Source of the DNA: Parapristionchus giblindavisi
Lineage: Eukaryota; Nematoda; Chromadorea; Rhabditida; Diplogasteridae
DNA length: 64,000 nucleotides
Assembly: GCA_943737045.1 (NCBI GenBank)
Contig: CALSFV010000061.1
Span: forward strand, 434,001-498,000
Direction of reading: 5' to 3'
Made by a program: the position numbers and the translations under genes. The notes beneath the pieces are model-generated. The model was not told the DNA's origin. It did not search any database and worked only from the letters and a program-made list of their open reading frames with translations. The number at the start of each line of letters is the position of its first letter. The first letter of the stretch is position 1. Positions 51,364 through 61,373 of this stretch are shown here, in pieces.

Positions 51364-52046
51364 TTACCCTCTAGTTTTTTCTCCGCAATACTTCGCGTAC
51401 ACATCTTGCTCACAGGTGATGAAGGGAATGAATGGACTGAAATAAAGAACTGAATTGAAAATTAATAGGTCCCAATCAATCCTTCTTTGGTTACGATTTC
51501 CCTTTTTAAAGACTCACCCCTAGTTAATTTGAAAATCTCCACTCTGGCAGTGCTCTCTCACAGACAATAATAATAATAATAATAATAAATTTATCTGACC
51601 TATCCCCAATGAAACGACAGAGAGCAATGCCAGAGCGGAGAGTTTCAAATTAGCTCAGGATGTGAACTTTTCTTTCAACACCAGCATTGATTATGTAATT
51701 AGCAGAGATTTAGAGCATAGCGAATTCGTTTTATTTCCATCCCCCCCTAACTGTAACATATCAAATACTCTAAAATAATTCATCATTTCTAATAAAAATA
51801 ATAAATTAATTAAAAATTAATACTCCTAAATTACATATTCATTTAACTGCCTGCTTTAACCCCCTCCGCAAATGATCTGCAGACAGGATAAAGGATTCGT
51901 ATGACCGTATGTTCAAGGGACTCACGTGCAGTAATCACCATCAGTGACCGCTTCGATATCAATATCCAATTGCGCCTTACATTGTTGTCTTTCATCAAGA
52001 TGATTCGTCACTACATCATCGAAGCAGTCGTTGTTGTCCTTGATGA
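51364..52046 (-). pseudogene. 5'-truncated DUF19 gene copy (copy C)
   Basis: Only the last two coding exons remain: 52046-51926 (IKDNNDCFDDVVTNHLDE..., Cys-rich) and 51436-51364 (FITCEQDVYAKYCGEKTRG, stop). Splice sites are conserved. Their protein equals the complete gene at 54880-56774 despite six nucleotide differences, all synonymous. Sequence upstream of 52046 breaks off in a MITE at about 52130 and then becomes unrelated, so exons 1-5 are absent. Confidence 0.8.
51508..51673. mobile_element. Family-B MITE with (AAT)n insertion
   Basis: TTAAAGACTCACCCCTAGTT at the left; the loop is expanded by (AAT)n at 51568-51588. It sits in the last intron of DUF19 copy C, and copies A and B lack it. 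Confidence 0.75.
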
Positions 52047-52067
52047 CTTAAATAGACTTAATACTTA

Positions 52068-52175
52068 AAGCGACATATTTTCAAACTCTCCGCTCTGGCC
52101 ACACTCTCTCGCTTTCTTTGTCTACGACACCTTTTGACTGTTACTGGTTCGATCCTTCTTGCGGCACTTTTCTTT
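52068..52175. repeat. Truncated family-B MITE joined to a tRNA-like fragment
   Basis: The MITE left half (TTAAAGCGACATATTTTC... to CTTTGTCTACGACA) stops at about 52129. It is followed by ACTGTTACTGGTTCGATCCT and TGCGGCAC, which look like the T-arm and acceptor of a tRNA. This marks the breakpoint where the duplicated DUF19 block ends. Confidence 0.5.
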
Positions 52176-52378
52176 TGCTAATTTTTGTTGATGTCAAGAT
52201 CAAACATTCATGCTTATTTGTCTGGGTAGATCGTTATCGATCGACTTTATTCGCTCATTGATCCTTTCTCGCGCGCTTTTGCATGTCGTTAAAAGGCTTT
52301 TGTGCATCTTATTCAACATATCTCATGACTATTACTCCTTCAATCATCGTTGCTCTTCTGGCAGAAGTCTAAACTCCA

Positions 52379-53273
52379 GATCTTTCTGACGTCAATCGAG
52401 AATATAGGAAGTTTGATCAAGTGATCATCTCCAAGCTACGAGCTGCAGCGGAAGACCAGATGTTCTACGACGAGGACGAGGAGTTGGACGCAGATGAGGT
52501 CGACGATGACAATGATTCGGATGGGACATGGGATGGAGAAGATTCTGGAGATGACGTCGACAATCATCTGCACAGTTTCTCGAATGGAACAGCTACTGTT
52601 GAAGAGGTAAATCATTTCTTTTTTTTTCTTCGACTAGCGATTCGTTCTTGAACTTTTCTTGAACACATTTTCGTCTTTGATATTTGTAGGTGGAATCCGC
52701 TCTTTCATTCTACCGTTCAACAAAGAAGAAGAGTCGAAGTTTGGCCGTCATGGAGCACAACCACCGTTTCATCAAGACATCACATGATCTTCAACGTTTG
52801 CGGGACTACGAGAAGTCGAAGGCTATCAAGAAGACTCGGATGACTGGACTCAAAGAGCTGGCATCAAGGCTGTGGGAAAAAGTTCGAGAAGGGATGGAAG
52901 CAGGTACCTTTAACTCATGATCTTTGATCTTTGAACTCTGTGATCTGATAGCTATTTTTTCAGGTCATTCATTACATGACCTTGACCTTCGACAGATGGC
53001 AATGTCCATCAACCATGCCCGCAACCTCGTCGCTGGATTCAAGGCATCGCCTTCCTGGGTGGCAAGATGGAAGAAATTGCATAGGATACGTTCGAGGAGG
53101 ATTACGACGTTCGTGTCTGCTGCCAACTTCGCCAACAGTGACAAGATCAAGCAGGAGGCGGATGAGTTTCTGATTTTTCTGATTTTTTGTACTAATAAGT
53201 ATCAAATAAAGTATTTGCAATATATTAGTGGTTACAATTACTATTACAATGAAACTGAACTGAATGGAGGCTA
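52379..53273 (+). CDS. CENPB/Tc5-type HTH protein, 5' end not found
   Basis: Three exons joined in frame by GT-AG introns: 52379-52606, 52690-52903, 52964-53273. Exon 1 encodes a very acidic stretch (YDEDEELDADEVDDDNDSDG). Exon 2 is basic and helical (STKKKSRSLAVMEHNHRF). Exon 3 contains INHARNLVAGFKASPSWVAR then WKKLHRIRSRRITTF, the pattern of the HTH_Tnp_Tc5/CENPB DNA-binding domain. No DDE catalytic domain follows, so it looks like a host or domesticated DNA-binding protein. No ATG exists in frame in exon 1. An upstream exon is expected but lies beyond the DUF19 duplication breakpoint and was not recognised, so the gene may be 5'-truncated. The hydrophobic tail after QEADEFLI may be intron read-through. 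Confidence 0.6.
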
Positions 53274-53423
53274 AATGAAAGGGGGCGGAGCTAGCTGGGG
53301 GGGGGGGTGGAGGTGGTGCGTTTAATACCCATTTGAGTGTTAAATACAGCGCGTCGCGTGTGCTTTTAAAAGCACTCATTTTGTGTGTTCATACGAACAC
53401 CCGGGTGATTCAATGTGCCCTGG

Positions 53424-53535
53424 GGTGCACCCCGAGGTAATTTCAAATTGTCCGCTCTAGCAGTACCCTCTCGCTAGCTTTCTCACGAGAGGGCATTGCC
53501 AGAGCGGAGAGTAAAATAAGCTCTGGTGCACTTTA
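53424..53535. mobile_element. Family-B MITE at the duplication edge
   Basis: TGCACCCCGAGGTAATTTC to AGCTCTGGTGCACTTTAA. Homology between the two duplicated units starts at this element (61374 in the other unit). Confidence 0.75.
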
Positions 53536-54879
53536 ATTGTTACTACAGAACGACATTTCCGAACTGTCACTATGTACGTTCACATATTTTTGATGACGTT
53601 GTTTTATCTGGGGTTTATGTCATCGAATAAACGTGATGCGGATTCAACATCCGGATTTTCTTAAATAGTGGATCTCAAGAGAATCATCAGTGACGAAATA
53701 CATATGTGCATTTGATCAGATACAAATTACAAATGATTCATACATGGAGGACATTAAAAAGATATGTACATGAACATCTAATTCATTACAAATTTGATTC
53801 GCTAATGTCGGAAAGGGAAATCACAGACTTGGTGTGCCTTGAATAACGGAAATCTTTTTTATGTCGTATGTTCACTATTCAACGATTTCAATGTGGAAGT
53901 ATAAAATTAAATTAAAATGAACTTGATCTATGCTACTTATTTTTATTTGTATTCTTTATTTCCATCGCAACACATTAGAGAGATAATAGATAACTAGCAT
54001 TTGATGTTGGAGATCCGTCGCGTTATCAACGAATCGATTGAAGGCAGCACGGAAATGGATATGGGGTGGGTAAGAGAGGATCGATTTTAATGTCAACATT
54101 ATTGAGGAAAAATTTTAAAGGAATAGGAAACCATTATTATTACTATTACTATTTCTGTGGAAAAAAATATTACCGATATGAATTGCTATTTTACTGTAAA
54201 AGTGTTTTGTAAAAAAAGTCTAAATTTATCTCTGGTTGGCAATGGGATCAGAGAGGATCGATCTCTTGTCAACAGAAATGAAGAACGGTTTAAAATGAAT
54301 AGGAGAAAATGTTACAATTCTGTAACACGATTATTCTACATATTGTCTTAGTCTAGTAGCACACGTGATCTTAGTAGTATAATATATAACATCCATTCAA
54401 GTCCTGCTTGATCTCATCAATTTAAGCTATTCATCGGACTAATGACACGTGCGAGGGATGGTCCCATCAATGAGAGATCCCCCCCCTTTTTCCACCCCAT
54501 TCTATCCTTTCTTTCCTCAAGTATCTTGTCCAATATTACCCTCTTTCAATCATCTAGCTATGTCGAGAGTATTCAGTTATCCATTGTTTCTGCTTTTTTA
54601 AACCTGTATTGTTTCATGCTGAGCATCTCGATAAATATATATATAAATGTTTGCAAAAAATCTAATTGATGAGACTCTTGTTTATTTATTCGAACTATTG
54701 AGACAATTCACAACAGTAGTATTGAATTACTCGACTGGTATAATAAATTAGAAGGAAGGACATGGAGGTAGTTCAGTTGTACAAATTCCCTTTGAGTCGA
54801 AGATAGTTCCGATTTGGAGGATTTGACAAATGTACCTGGATTAGATTAATTATTCGAGTCATTAAATAAAAAGAAGTTG
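53536..54879. other. Intergenic, duplicated non-coding block
   Basis: No supported gene. A 64-codon frame at 54157-54351 is present in both units only because the whole block is duplicated. A diverged third copy lies at 50495-51360. Confidence 0.5.
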
Positions 54880-56774
54880 TTACCCTCTAGTCTTTTCTCC
54901 GCAATACTTCGCGTACACATCTTGCTCACAGGTAATGAAGGGAATGAATGGACTGAAATTGTCCTTCTATTTAGTGGTCGCCCGCATAGTAAATATTATT
55001 ATTGTTATTAAAATAAAGAATTAAATTGAAAACGCATGGTCCAACATCAATCGTTGTACTTTCGGTTGAGCTTTTCTTTTCTTAAGAACTTTCTTTCAAG
55101 CCCAGGTGATTGTGTAATTTGAAGAGATTTAGAGCGTACTGCATTCGTTTAAAAAATATTTTCATCCTCCCTAATCCAAAATAATTAATTAATTCAAAAT
55201 AATTCATTAATTCAAATTCAGTACTCCAAAATAGTTCATTGTGCCGCATATTCAAAGGACTCACGTGCAGTAATCGCCATCAGTGACTGCTTCGATATCA
55301 ATATCCAATTGCGCCTTACATTGTTGTCTTTCATCAAGGTGATTCGTTACTACATCATCGAAGCAGTCGTTGTTGTCCTTGATGACTTAAAGACTTAGTA
55401 CTTAAAGCGACATATTTTCAATCTCCCCGCTCTGGCCACACTCTCTCGCTTTCTTTGTCTACGACAGAGTATTACGGAGAGTAAAATAAGCTTGGGGTGT
55501 GCCTTTAATGGACTTAATGATGCTTAAAACAACTAAATGTTAACATTCACTTAGCTTAAGTGATAAGTAAGTGCATACACTGTTTGTTGTCGCATTCGAA
55601 TGCTCTGACTTGGAAGTCCGTGCTGTATTTGCCAGCATCAGCCTAAAAATTAAAAATTAAAAGCCGATGCATTATATGAAGTTCTCGAAATTTTTGCGAA
55701 AGCCGGATGAAACAGTCAAATGTATTATTCCTGGCTCTCTCGCTTTCTGGATTTCAAAAGAATACGAATCAGAATGAAGAGTTCAATAAATAATCAATCG
55801 ATAATAAATCAATAATAAATCGATAATTCTGCATACCCATGACATCCCATCGTACATATCATGAATCGCTTCAGTTCTCATACAATCAGAAGAGAAGAGA
55901 GTTCCGAGGCATGATTCGAGGGTTACTTCGTAGCTGAAATTTCACCTGTTATTATGTGGAGATTTGCTGATTAGATATTTGTTTTCTGAAAGATTGTGCA
56001 TTTCAGGAGGATAATCCGGCTCGGTTCAAGAGAGAATTGACAAGATTTTTACTACGATATTTTATTTTTCCTACACTTTTTGATCGCTGAAATTATATTT
56101 TTTCGGTGTCGATTGTCATTATCAGCAATAAAATTTGTCCTATCACAGGGCTAATTCAGTTAAATAATGAAAAATCTTAATCGTTTTTTTTACAAGGCTT
56201 GTCGGTTCTACCGCGAACCGCGTCGCATAACGTTCTTACTTGCAGAAGATATCAACTCCGCCCGAACCGAACTTGGTGTGATATCGATAATATTCGCGAA
56301 GTAATCATGATATGAAGGAGGATGGGCTGGGTCGAAGCCGTATCCTTTGAAGTAACGGTCCAGGCAAGTCTTGGTGATCTAGCAAAGAATATATATTAGG
56401 CCTGTAATCGGATAGCGAGCCCGGATTGTTGAAATTGAGACCATTATGAATGATATAAGGGTGAAAGTAGTTATGTTCCGAATTTGAGATCCTGCATTTC
56501 TATCTAACAAGTTTCATGGCTGTTTTGAGATCTCTCTGCGCTTTTCGAGTACAGAGCCGATAGTAAAATCAGCTCGCGGTGTGCCTTTAATTGTTCAAAA
56601 CCTTGATATCATCAGGAGCACATGCGGCCTCCAACTTGAATGGACTGCGACCAATTGAAACTGAAAATAAAAATAACAATAATATTAATAAATAAATAAA
56701 TGTAAAAAATGAATTTACTCACGAGATTGAGCGATTGCTAGGAAGACCGTAGCGAAGAAAGCCGTGCGGATCAT
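54880..56774 (-). CDS. Secreted DUF19 (T20D4.11-like) protein, 7 exons (copy A)
   Basis: Exons (minus): 56774-56723, 56660-56602, 56378-56240, about 55925-55837, 55642-55579, 55385-55265, 54952-54880; about 198 aa. N-terminal signal peptide MIRTAFFATVFLAIAQS. The mature part has ten cysteines in DUF19-like spacing (EAACAPDD, ITKTCLDRYFKGYGF, LESCLGTLFSSDC, FECDN, NDCFDDV, QQCKAQL, GDYCT, FITCEQDVYAKYCGE), so it is likely extracellular and disulphide-bonded. Function of the family is unknown. One weak point: the best acceptor for exon 4 (TTTCAG at 55934) breaks frame; the AAG 8 bp further restores it. Exon 6 uses a TTTAAG acceptor. Intron 5 holds a family-B MITE. Confidence 0.8.
55402..55508. 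mobile_element. Family-B MITE in DUF19 intron 5
   Basis: TTAAAGCGACATATTTTC to GCTTGGGGTGTGCCTTTAA. Its left end begins 17 bp from the exon 6 acceptor. Also present in unit B at 63354-63460. Confidence 0.8.
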
Positions 56775-57132
56775 TTCTGAAAAATAGACTACAAAATTGT
56801 AACGTTTTCAGCAGATAAAGCGAGGTAGAGTGTACTGAGATAGGAGACACGTCAAGCGAATTATATATTGAAGTAAATGAACTGATAAGATAAACAATGA
56901 GACGATAAGCACGTGAGTCATTGAGATAATAAGAAGATTAAACATTAAGTCTGGGTCATTTTGTGTGTATTATGAAATGGATGAAAACACAACTGGACTG
57001 GAAAATATTTTAGAAATGCATGTTCAATGAGCGTGTTGAAAATCGAAGAGTATATTTTGCGCTTGTATATTTCGAAGAGTATATTTCGCGGGTTGCGGGC
57101 ACGCAATCAATCAATCAATATTTATCAGGTTC
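56775..57132 (-). promoter_or_regulatory. Upstream region of DUF19 copy A
   Basis: About 360 bp between the small gene at 57133 and the DUF19 ATG, on the same strand. The segment just before the ATG reads TTTTTCAGAAATG, resembling a spliced-leader acceptor. Contains GATAAG motifs (56830-56900), which are GATA-factor sites used in nematode intestinal genes. Inference only. Confidence 0.3.
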
Positions 57133-57551
57133 TCACTGTGGTGTGCTGAGATATGGTTGTTGAAAAAGATGAATTTTTTCGACGGCTTTGCCTTCGTCTT
57201 CTTCTTTCACAATTTTAATAGCCTACACAATATAGAATGATTCAGAATGGTTCTGAAGAATCTTGATCTAATGATTTTACTGACGAATCATGATCCAATG
57301 ATGTTTCGATGCACGATAAAGTCAAATATGATTCACCTCGTTTAGTTTCATAATATCAGGATAAAGAGGTAACATTTATTTATTAGATGAGTCATTTCTC
57401 GATTGTTACCATCGTTGTCTTCCCGATCCATATCGTGATGTGATTGCTTTACGCTCTGTTCTTTCTGCTGTTGATTCAGTTCTGTCAGTGGAGTTGTTGG
57501 GTCGGCCAGTCCACTCTCGCTTATTCCATCAACAGACAAGGAATACGGCAT
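57133..57551 (-). CDS. Small hypothetical protein, 3 exons, 95 aa
   Basis: Exons 57551-57410, 57336-57281 and 57222-57133 join in frame with GT-AG introns of 73 and 58 bp. The protein is hydrophilic: MPYSLSVDGISESG, a Gln/Lys/Asp-rich middle (QQQKEQSVKQSHHDMDRED), and a C-terminus KIVKEEDEGKAVEKIHLF ending PYLSTPQ. No domain recognised and no signal peptide. The acceptor of exon 2 (AACGAG) is weak. It could be the 3' part of a longer gene. Confidence 0.4.
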
Positions 57552-57579
57552 AAGATCAGGATAGATTTAATTAATATCA

Positions 57580-57672
57580 TAGCCATAAAGGCTCACCAAA
57601 TAGAAACTCTGCGCTCTGGTAATGCTCTCTCGCTTTCTTTATCTACGGGAGAGCGTTGTCAGAGCGGAGAGA
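57580..57672. mobile_element. Family-B MITE, diverged
   Basis: CATAAAGGCTCACCAAATAG at the left, hairpin TGCGCTCTGGTAATGCTCTC; the right end is lost after GCGGAGAGAAATG. Confidence 0.6.
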
Positions 57673-57934
57673 AATGTTTGCGAAGCAGGCCTATAGCACT
57701 AACTAGGGAATGGTTTCTTTGATGCATGAAATTACGGTTAGCGACCTACTTAGCGATAATCAGCATGATCGATTTAGTAAGAATCAACTTTAAAAGTCTG
57801 CGGTTGATCGATTTTGAATTTTGAGAAAAAGCCCGTCGCATGTCCGCCGCACGATCAAACAACGATCATTCAATCTTCCATGGGGAAGGGTGAGCAATCA
57901 TTTTCATAGGCGGAAGGATACACTCTCATACTCA

Positions 57935-58007
57935 GTCGAGCTGTGGTATAGTGGTAAGTTCTCGTGGTCATAACTTTTTGCACACGAGTTCGATTCCCCC
58001 GAGAACA
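57935..58007 (+). repeat. tRNA-like sequence, degraded
   Basis: GCTGTGGTATAGTGGTAAG (A-box-like) and GAGTTCGATTCCCCCGAGAA (B-box-like). The T-stem and acceptor do not pair, so it is probably a tRNA-derived repeat. It lies about 240 bp upstream of the foldback at 58252. Confidence 0.45.
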
Positions 58008-58251
58008 TTTGATGTGAGTATAATAATTTTACAATGAGCACTGATCTTTCAATAGAAATTAAGTCCAAAATTTCTAATTATTTCTGTTCTTGCAACTTTT
58101 TACGCTGTCTTTTACTATTACTATTATTCGATGTTCTACAGATTCGCAACAAGGAAGAAGTATGTACCTTCCATTACAAGCAAAAGACAGCGTAAAAAGA
58201 TAGTAAAAACCCAGCGTTTTCGTTTATAGCGCGCACAAATATCAGACCTTA

Positions 58252-58681
58252 CAGGGGAACAATTTAACCTTACCACAAAATTCTCTAATTTTGACACCCT
58301 TGCGTAAATGTACATGCAAAAAGGTTTCTAAAAAGTTAGATCAAAAGTTCCACATTCGTTTTTAAGTCCTTTTTCGGGCCTCTGAAAATGCACTGAATTT
58401 GTCCAATAAGATTCCAAAAAATACTAAAAGGCGCAGAAAGCCAAAAATGTTCAAAAATGGCCATAAATAGACAAAAAGTAGACCCAAAGAGGGCGAAAAA
58501 GGCAAAAAAAGTCCAAACAGGCCCAAAAAGCCTAAAAATGCTCTTTTCAGAGGCCCGAAACAGGCCTTAAAACGCGAATGTGGAACTTTTGACCTAACTT
58601 TTTAGAAACCTTATTCCATGTAGATTTACGCCAGGGTGTCAAAATTAGAGAATTTTGTGGTAAGGTTAAAGAGTTCCCTTG
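58252..58681. mobile_element. Foldback element, CAAGGGAAC family
   Basis: CAGGGGAACAATTTAACCTT faces AAGGTTAAAGAGTTCCCTTG; the arms continue with CTCTAATTTTGACACCC and GTGGAACTTTTGA. TTA precedes the left end and ATA follows the right end, a possibly mutated target duplication. The centre is a purine-rich run of CAAAAA-type words. Confidence 0.75.
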
Positions 58682-58719
58682 ATAGGGATCATCGATCGAG
58701 ATCTGTTCTCATTACACAC

Positions 58720-59061
58720 TAGAGTTGGCAATTCGGACGTTGCGGGCCCGCAAAGAAATTGGCTTTTTATTGCTAGCGATTGCGGGCCCGCAATGCGGTG
58801 TGAAATCATTGCGTCCCGCAATTTCGAATGGTGCGGTGTAAAATCATTGCGGGCCCGCAATGGCATTGCGGGCCCGCAAAGTCCTTTTCCTCTCCGAGAG
58901 AATGAAGAGAGAAGGAAGAGGAGAGGAAAATGACTTTGCGGGCCCGCAATGGCATTGCGGGCCCGCAATGATTTTACACCGCACCATTCGAGTTTGCGGG
59001 CCCGCAATGAATTACACCGCTCTGCGGGCCCGCAATAAATAGTGCGTTATTGCCAACTCTA
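58720..59061. mobile_element. Palindromic element built from nine GCGGGCCCGC-type palindromes
   Basis: Ends TAGAGTTGGCAAT and ATTGCCAACTCTA. Inside, TTGCGGGCCCGCAA occurs exactly at 58740, 58780, 58847, 58866, 58936, 58955 and 58994, with variants at 58809 (GCGTCCCGC) and 59022 (CTGCGGG...). The whole unit is itself a palindrome centred near 58907: sites 58847/58866 mirror 58936/58955, and GGTGTAAAATCATT mirrors AATGATTTTACACC. Encodes no protein. Confidence 0.9.
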
Positions 59062-59262
59062 TTGCACACACTATTCTTTCCGATTCTCTTTAGCCTCTTT
59101 CTCTTGCCAACGCTCTTCTTGGACCGAAACACCATGAAGCACATTATTAGCTAACTAATTTAGTTTAATAAAAGTTTTAACATTCAAGGTGCATGCAAAT
59201 TTAAACATGTACTTTTATTAATTATGTTAATTTAATTACTCATTGTTGATTTACCCGCTTAT
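59062..59262. other. Spacer, nothing recognised
   Basis: AT-rich DNA between two palindromic elements; no feature supported. Confidence 0.3.
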
Positions 59263-60064
59263 TTAAAATTTCGTAAAAATGCCATAACTCAGTCCTTAGT
59301 GAGCTACAGGCCTCCGATTCAACATATATTATCGCATAGTCATGGGGCAGCACCATGCCAATTTCGGAAGGTTTCCGGCTCTTAAAGAGAAAATTCGAAA
59401 AAAATCCCAAACCATTTTTTGGACTTGAGCTATTTCCCAGCCGGTTTTTCTAAAAATCTAAATATTTGGTATGATGTGCCCAAACATCTACCTAACACAT
59501 CTACAAAGTGGCGAGATTACAGGAGTTCAATTACGACTTTGCCCATAAAAATGCCATTGACAGTCAAAGTGGACGGAACCTAATTTCGTTCGCTATGGAG
59601 AATTATTACGGGTCAATAACGCAAGTATTTCATATCAATTTTGATCGGATTTTGAAAATCATGTTTAATAAGCACATTTCCTGCACGTATCCTCAATTTA
59701 GTTCCACTATTGGACATTCCACCTTTTTTATCTGTCTCTTTTCTCGTAAAATTCCACTTTGACTGTCAATGGCATTTTTATGGGCAAAGTCGTAATTGAA
59801 CTCCTGTAATCTCACCACTTTGTAGATGTGTTAGGTAGATGTTTGGGCACATCATACCATATTTTTAGATTTTTAGAAAAACCGGCTGGGAAATAGCTTA
59901 ACTCCAAAAAATGGTTTGGGATTTTTTTCGAATTTTCTCTTTAAGAGCCGGAAACCTTCCGAAATTGGCATGGTGCTGCCCCATGACTATGCGATAATAT
60001 ATGTTGAATCGGAGGCCTGTAGCTCAACTAGGGACTGAGTTATGGCATTTTTACGAAATTTTAA
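59263..60064. mobile_element. 802-bp foldback element
   Basis: Arms 59263-59573 and 59754-60064 (311 bp) are inverted: TTAAAATTTCGTAAAAATGC facing GCATTTTTACGAAATTTTAA, with a few mismatches (for example ACTTGAG versus CTTAACT). The 180-bp centre is unrelated. Non-coding, probably mobilised in trans. Confidence 0.85.
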
Positions 60065-60319
60065 TGGGTCAGGCGAAATTAGCTAATTCCTCGGAGCGGT
60101 GTGCAACCAGCGAGGTTAATGGCTTAAAATGTTCACTGACAGTTGTCTGTTCCTCACAAAAAAATTGGACTCACAGAAAAAATCTACCTGAGAATAAACC
60201 TCTTTTTACGATGGCACCTCGGCATTTCAAGAATGATGAAATCATTTCATCACCGTAGGTAACAATCGATACCTTCATAATTTTCTCCAATGTTCATACT
60301 ATATAATAAAATTAAACCG
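60065..60319. other. Unassigned spacer
   Basis: Contains a short family-B-like scrap (GCGAAATTAGCTAATTCC) but no gene or complete repeat. Confidence 0.3.
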
Positions 60320-60390
60320 AGGCCGATCGGCCAAGTACGTAAAAAGTTATAACGATTCGAATTTTGCGTCCATACTTTTGCACGGTACTG
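60320..60390. mobile_element. Solo Tc1-like right end
   Basis: GATCGGCCAAGTACG, AAAAAGTTAT and ATACTTTTGCACGGTACTG before TA (60391-60392) parallel the right end of the element at 1430-1502. The rest of the element was not found nearby, so this is a remnant. Confidence 0.65.
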
Positions 60391-60392
60391 TA

Positions 60393-60769
60393 TGTCAGTT
60401 GGAATGCATAGTCTTTCTGTGAACCTGATGATAAACGAACTAAATCGGATCCGACGTCACTTTCGCATGTGGAAATGATGAAAGCTGCCAGCCTTCACAT
60501 CTATCAATGCGGGACGCTGATGGGAGGGCATATTTTCCGACGACACATTGCCAAATGGTATCAATTGAGTGCAACCATATTTATAACGAGGTCAGGAGAA
60601 GAGTACCGATCAAAAATCGAGCAACCGATTAGAATCATATGACAAAAATAGATTGCTTTCGATACCCATGCGTACAACAATTTAATGAGAACAAAGTAAC
60701 TTAAATTCGTTAACGCTAAACCTTAAATTGGTTGAGGGAGTTCATTGCAATGTTTATTGGCAATGAGTA
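60393..60769. other. Unassigned spacer
   Basis: No gene or repeat recognised between the Tc1 end and the third tRNA block. Confidence 0.3.
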
Positions 60770-60840
60770 ACAGTTGACAAAAGTTCAGAGGATCGGAGTT
60801 CAAGACCTCATGGGATGTGTTACTAGCTTGCAGTACCACT

Positions 60841-60913
60841 GGCCGCGTGGCGCAATGGATAACGCGTCTGCCTACGGAGCAGAAGATTGTAGGTTCGATC
60901 CCTACCGTGGTCG
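60841..60913 (+). tRNA. tRNA-Arg(ACG), copy 3
   Basis: Identical to the copies at 16493 and 49936. The upstream flank (TTCAGAGGATCGGAGTTCAA) matches that of copy 2. Confidence 0.96.
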
Positions 60914-60988
60914 TAATTCTTTTGCAATTTCTAGACCTAGTCTAGATCTCTTTATAAATGAGAATAATGGTTGAATGTTTCTTCCATC

Positions 60989-61060
60989 GCCTCATTGGCT
61001 CAGTGGCAGAGCGTCTGTCTAGTAAACAGAAGGTCGCTGGTTCGATTCCAGCATGAGGCA
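60989..61060 (+). tRNA. tRNA-Thr(AGT), copy 3
   Basis: Identical to the other two tRNA-Thr copies; 75 bp after tRNA-Arg copy 3 (76 bp in the other pairs). Confidence 0.96.
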
Positions 61061-61373
61061 CCAAACTTTTGCGAGAATAAGTTTTGAAACTGATGCTACT
61101 CAATCGGCAATGAGCATTTCATAAAAGAGTTCAAGCGTATAATTTATTGTTTTTGTTATTATACAATTCAAAAATTTAAAGAACGGCAAAATTAAAGATC
61201 AGTACCCTCTGATCTAATGCGGAAGTTTTCTGTTTATCATTCCTCTTCGTTATTTGTTTGCTATCTTGAGCTACCGAAACTTTCATCAGTCATCTTTGTT
61301 TTTGAAAACTATTCATGTGCATGAGAAAATAATAAGGACGCCAAACTTTTCTTCACCATGAAGAACCTATTAA
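61061..61373. other. tRNA downstream flank
   Basis: About 250 bp homologous to the flank after tRNA-Thr copy 2; no gene. Confidence 0.5.

Larger units (their letters stand above)
53424..55555. repeat. Segmental duplication, unit A
   Basis: Matches 61374-63505 at a constant offset of 7,950-7,952 bp. The only differences noticed are a C-run length change (near 54481) and isolated substitutions. Contains a family-B MITE, a long non-coding stretch and the last two exons of the DUF19 gene. Confidence 0.93.

Noticed and set aside
54157..54351. 64-aa frame conserved between 54157 and 62107
   Set aside because: Conservation is explained by the near-identical segmental duplication; no splice, domain or composition evidence of a gene.
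55950..55990. 40-bp extra exon for the DUF19 gene (KNKYLISKSP...)
   Set aside because: It fits the phase but would leave a 12-bp intron before the next exon, which is not a workable intron size.
58666..59042. Frames reading RARKL/AGPQS repeats
   Set aside because: They are read-through of the GCGGGCCCGC palindromes in several frames on both strands.
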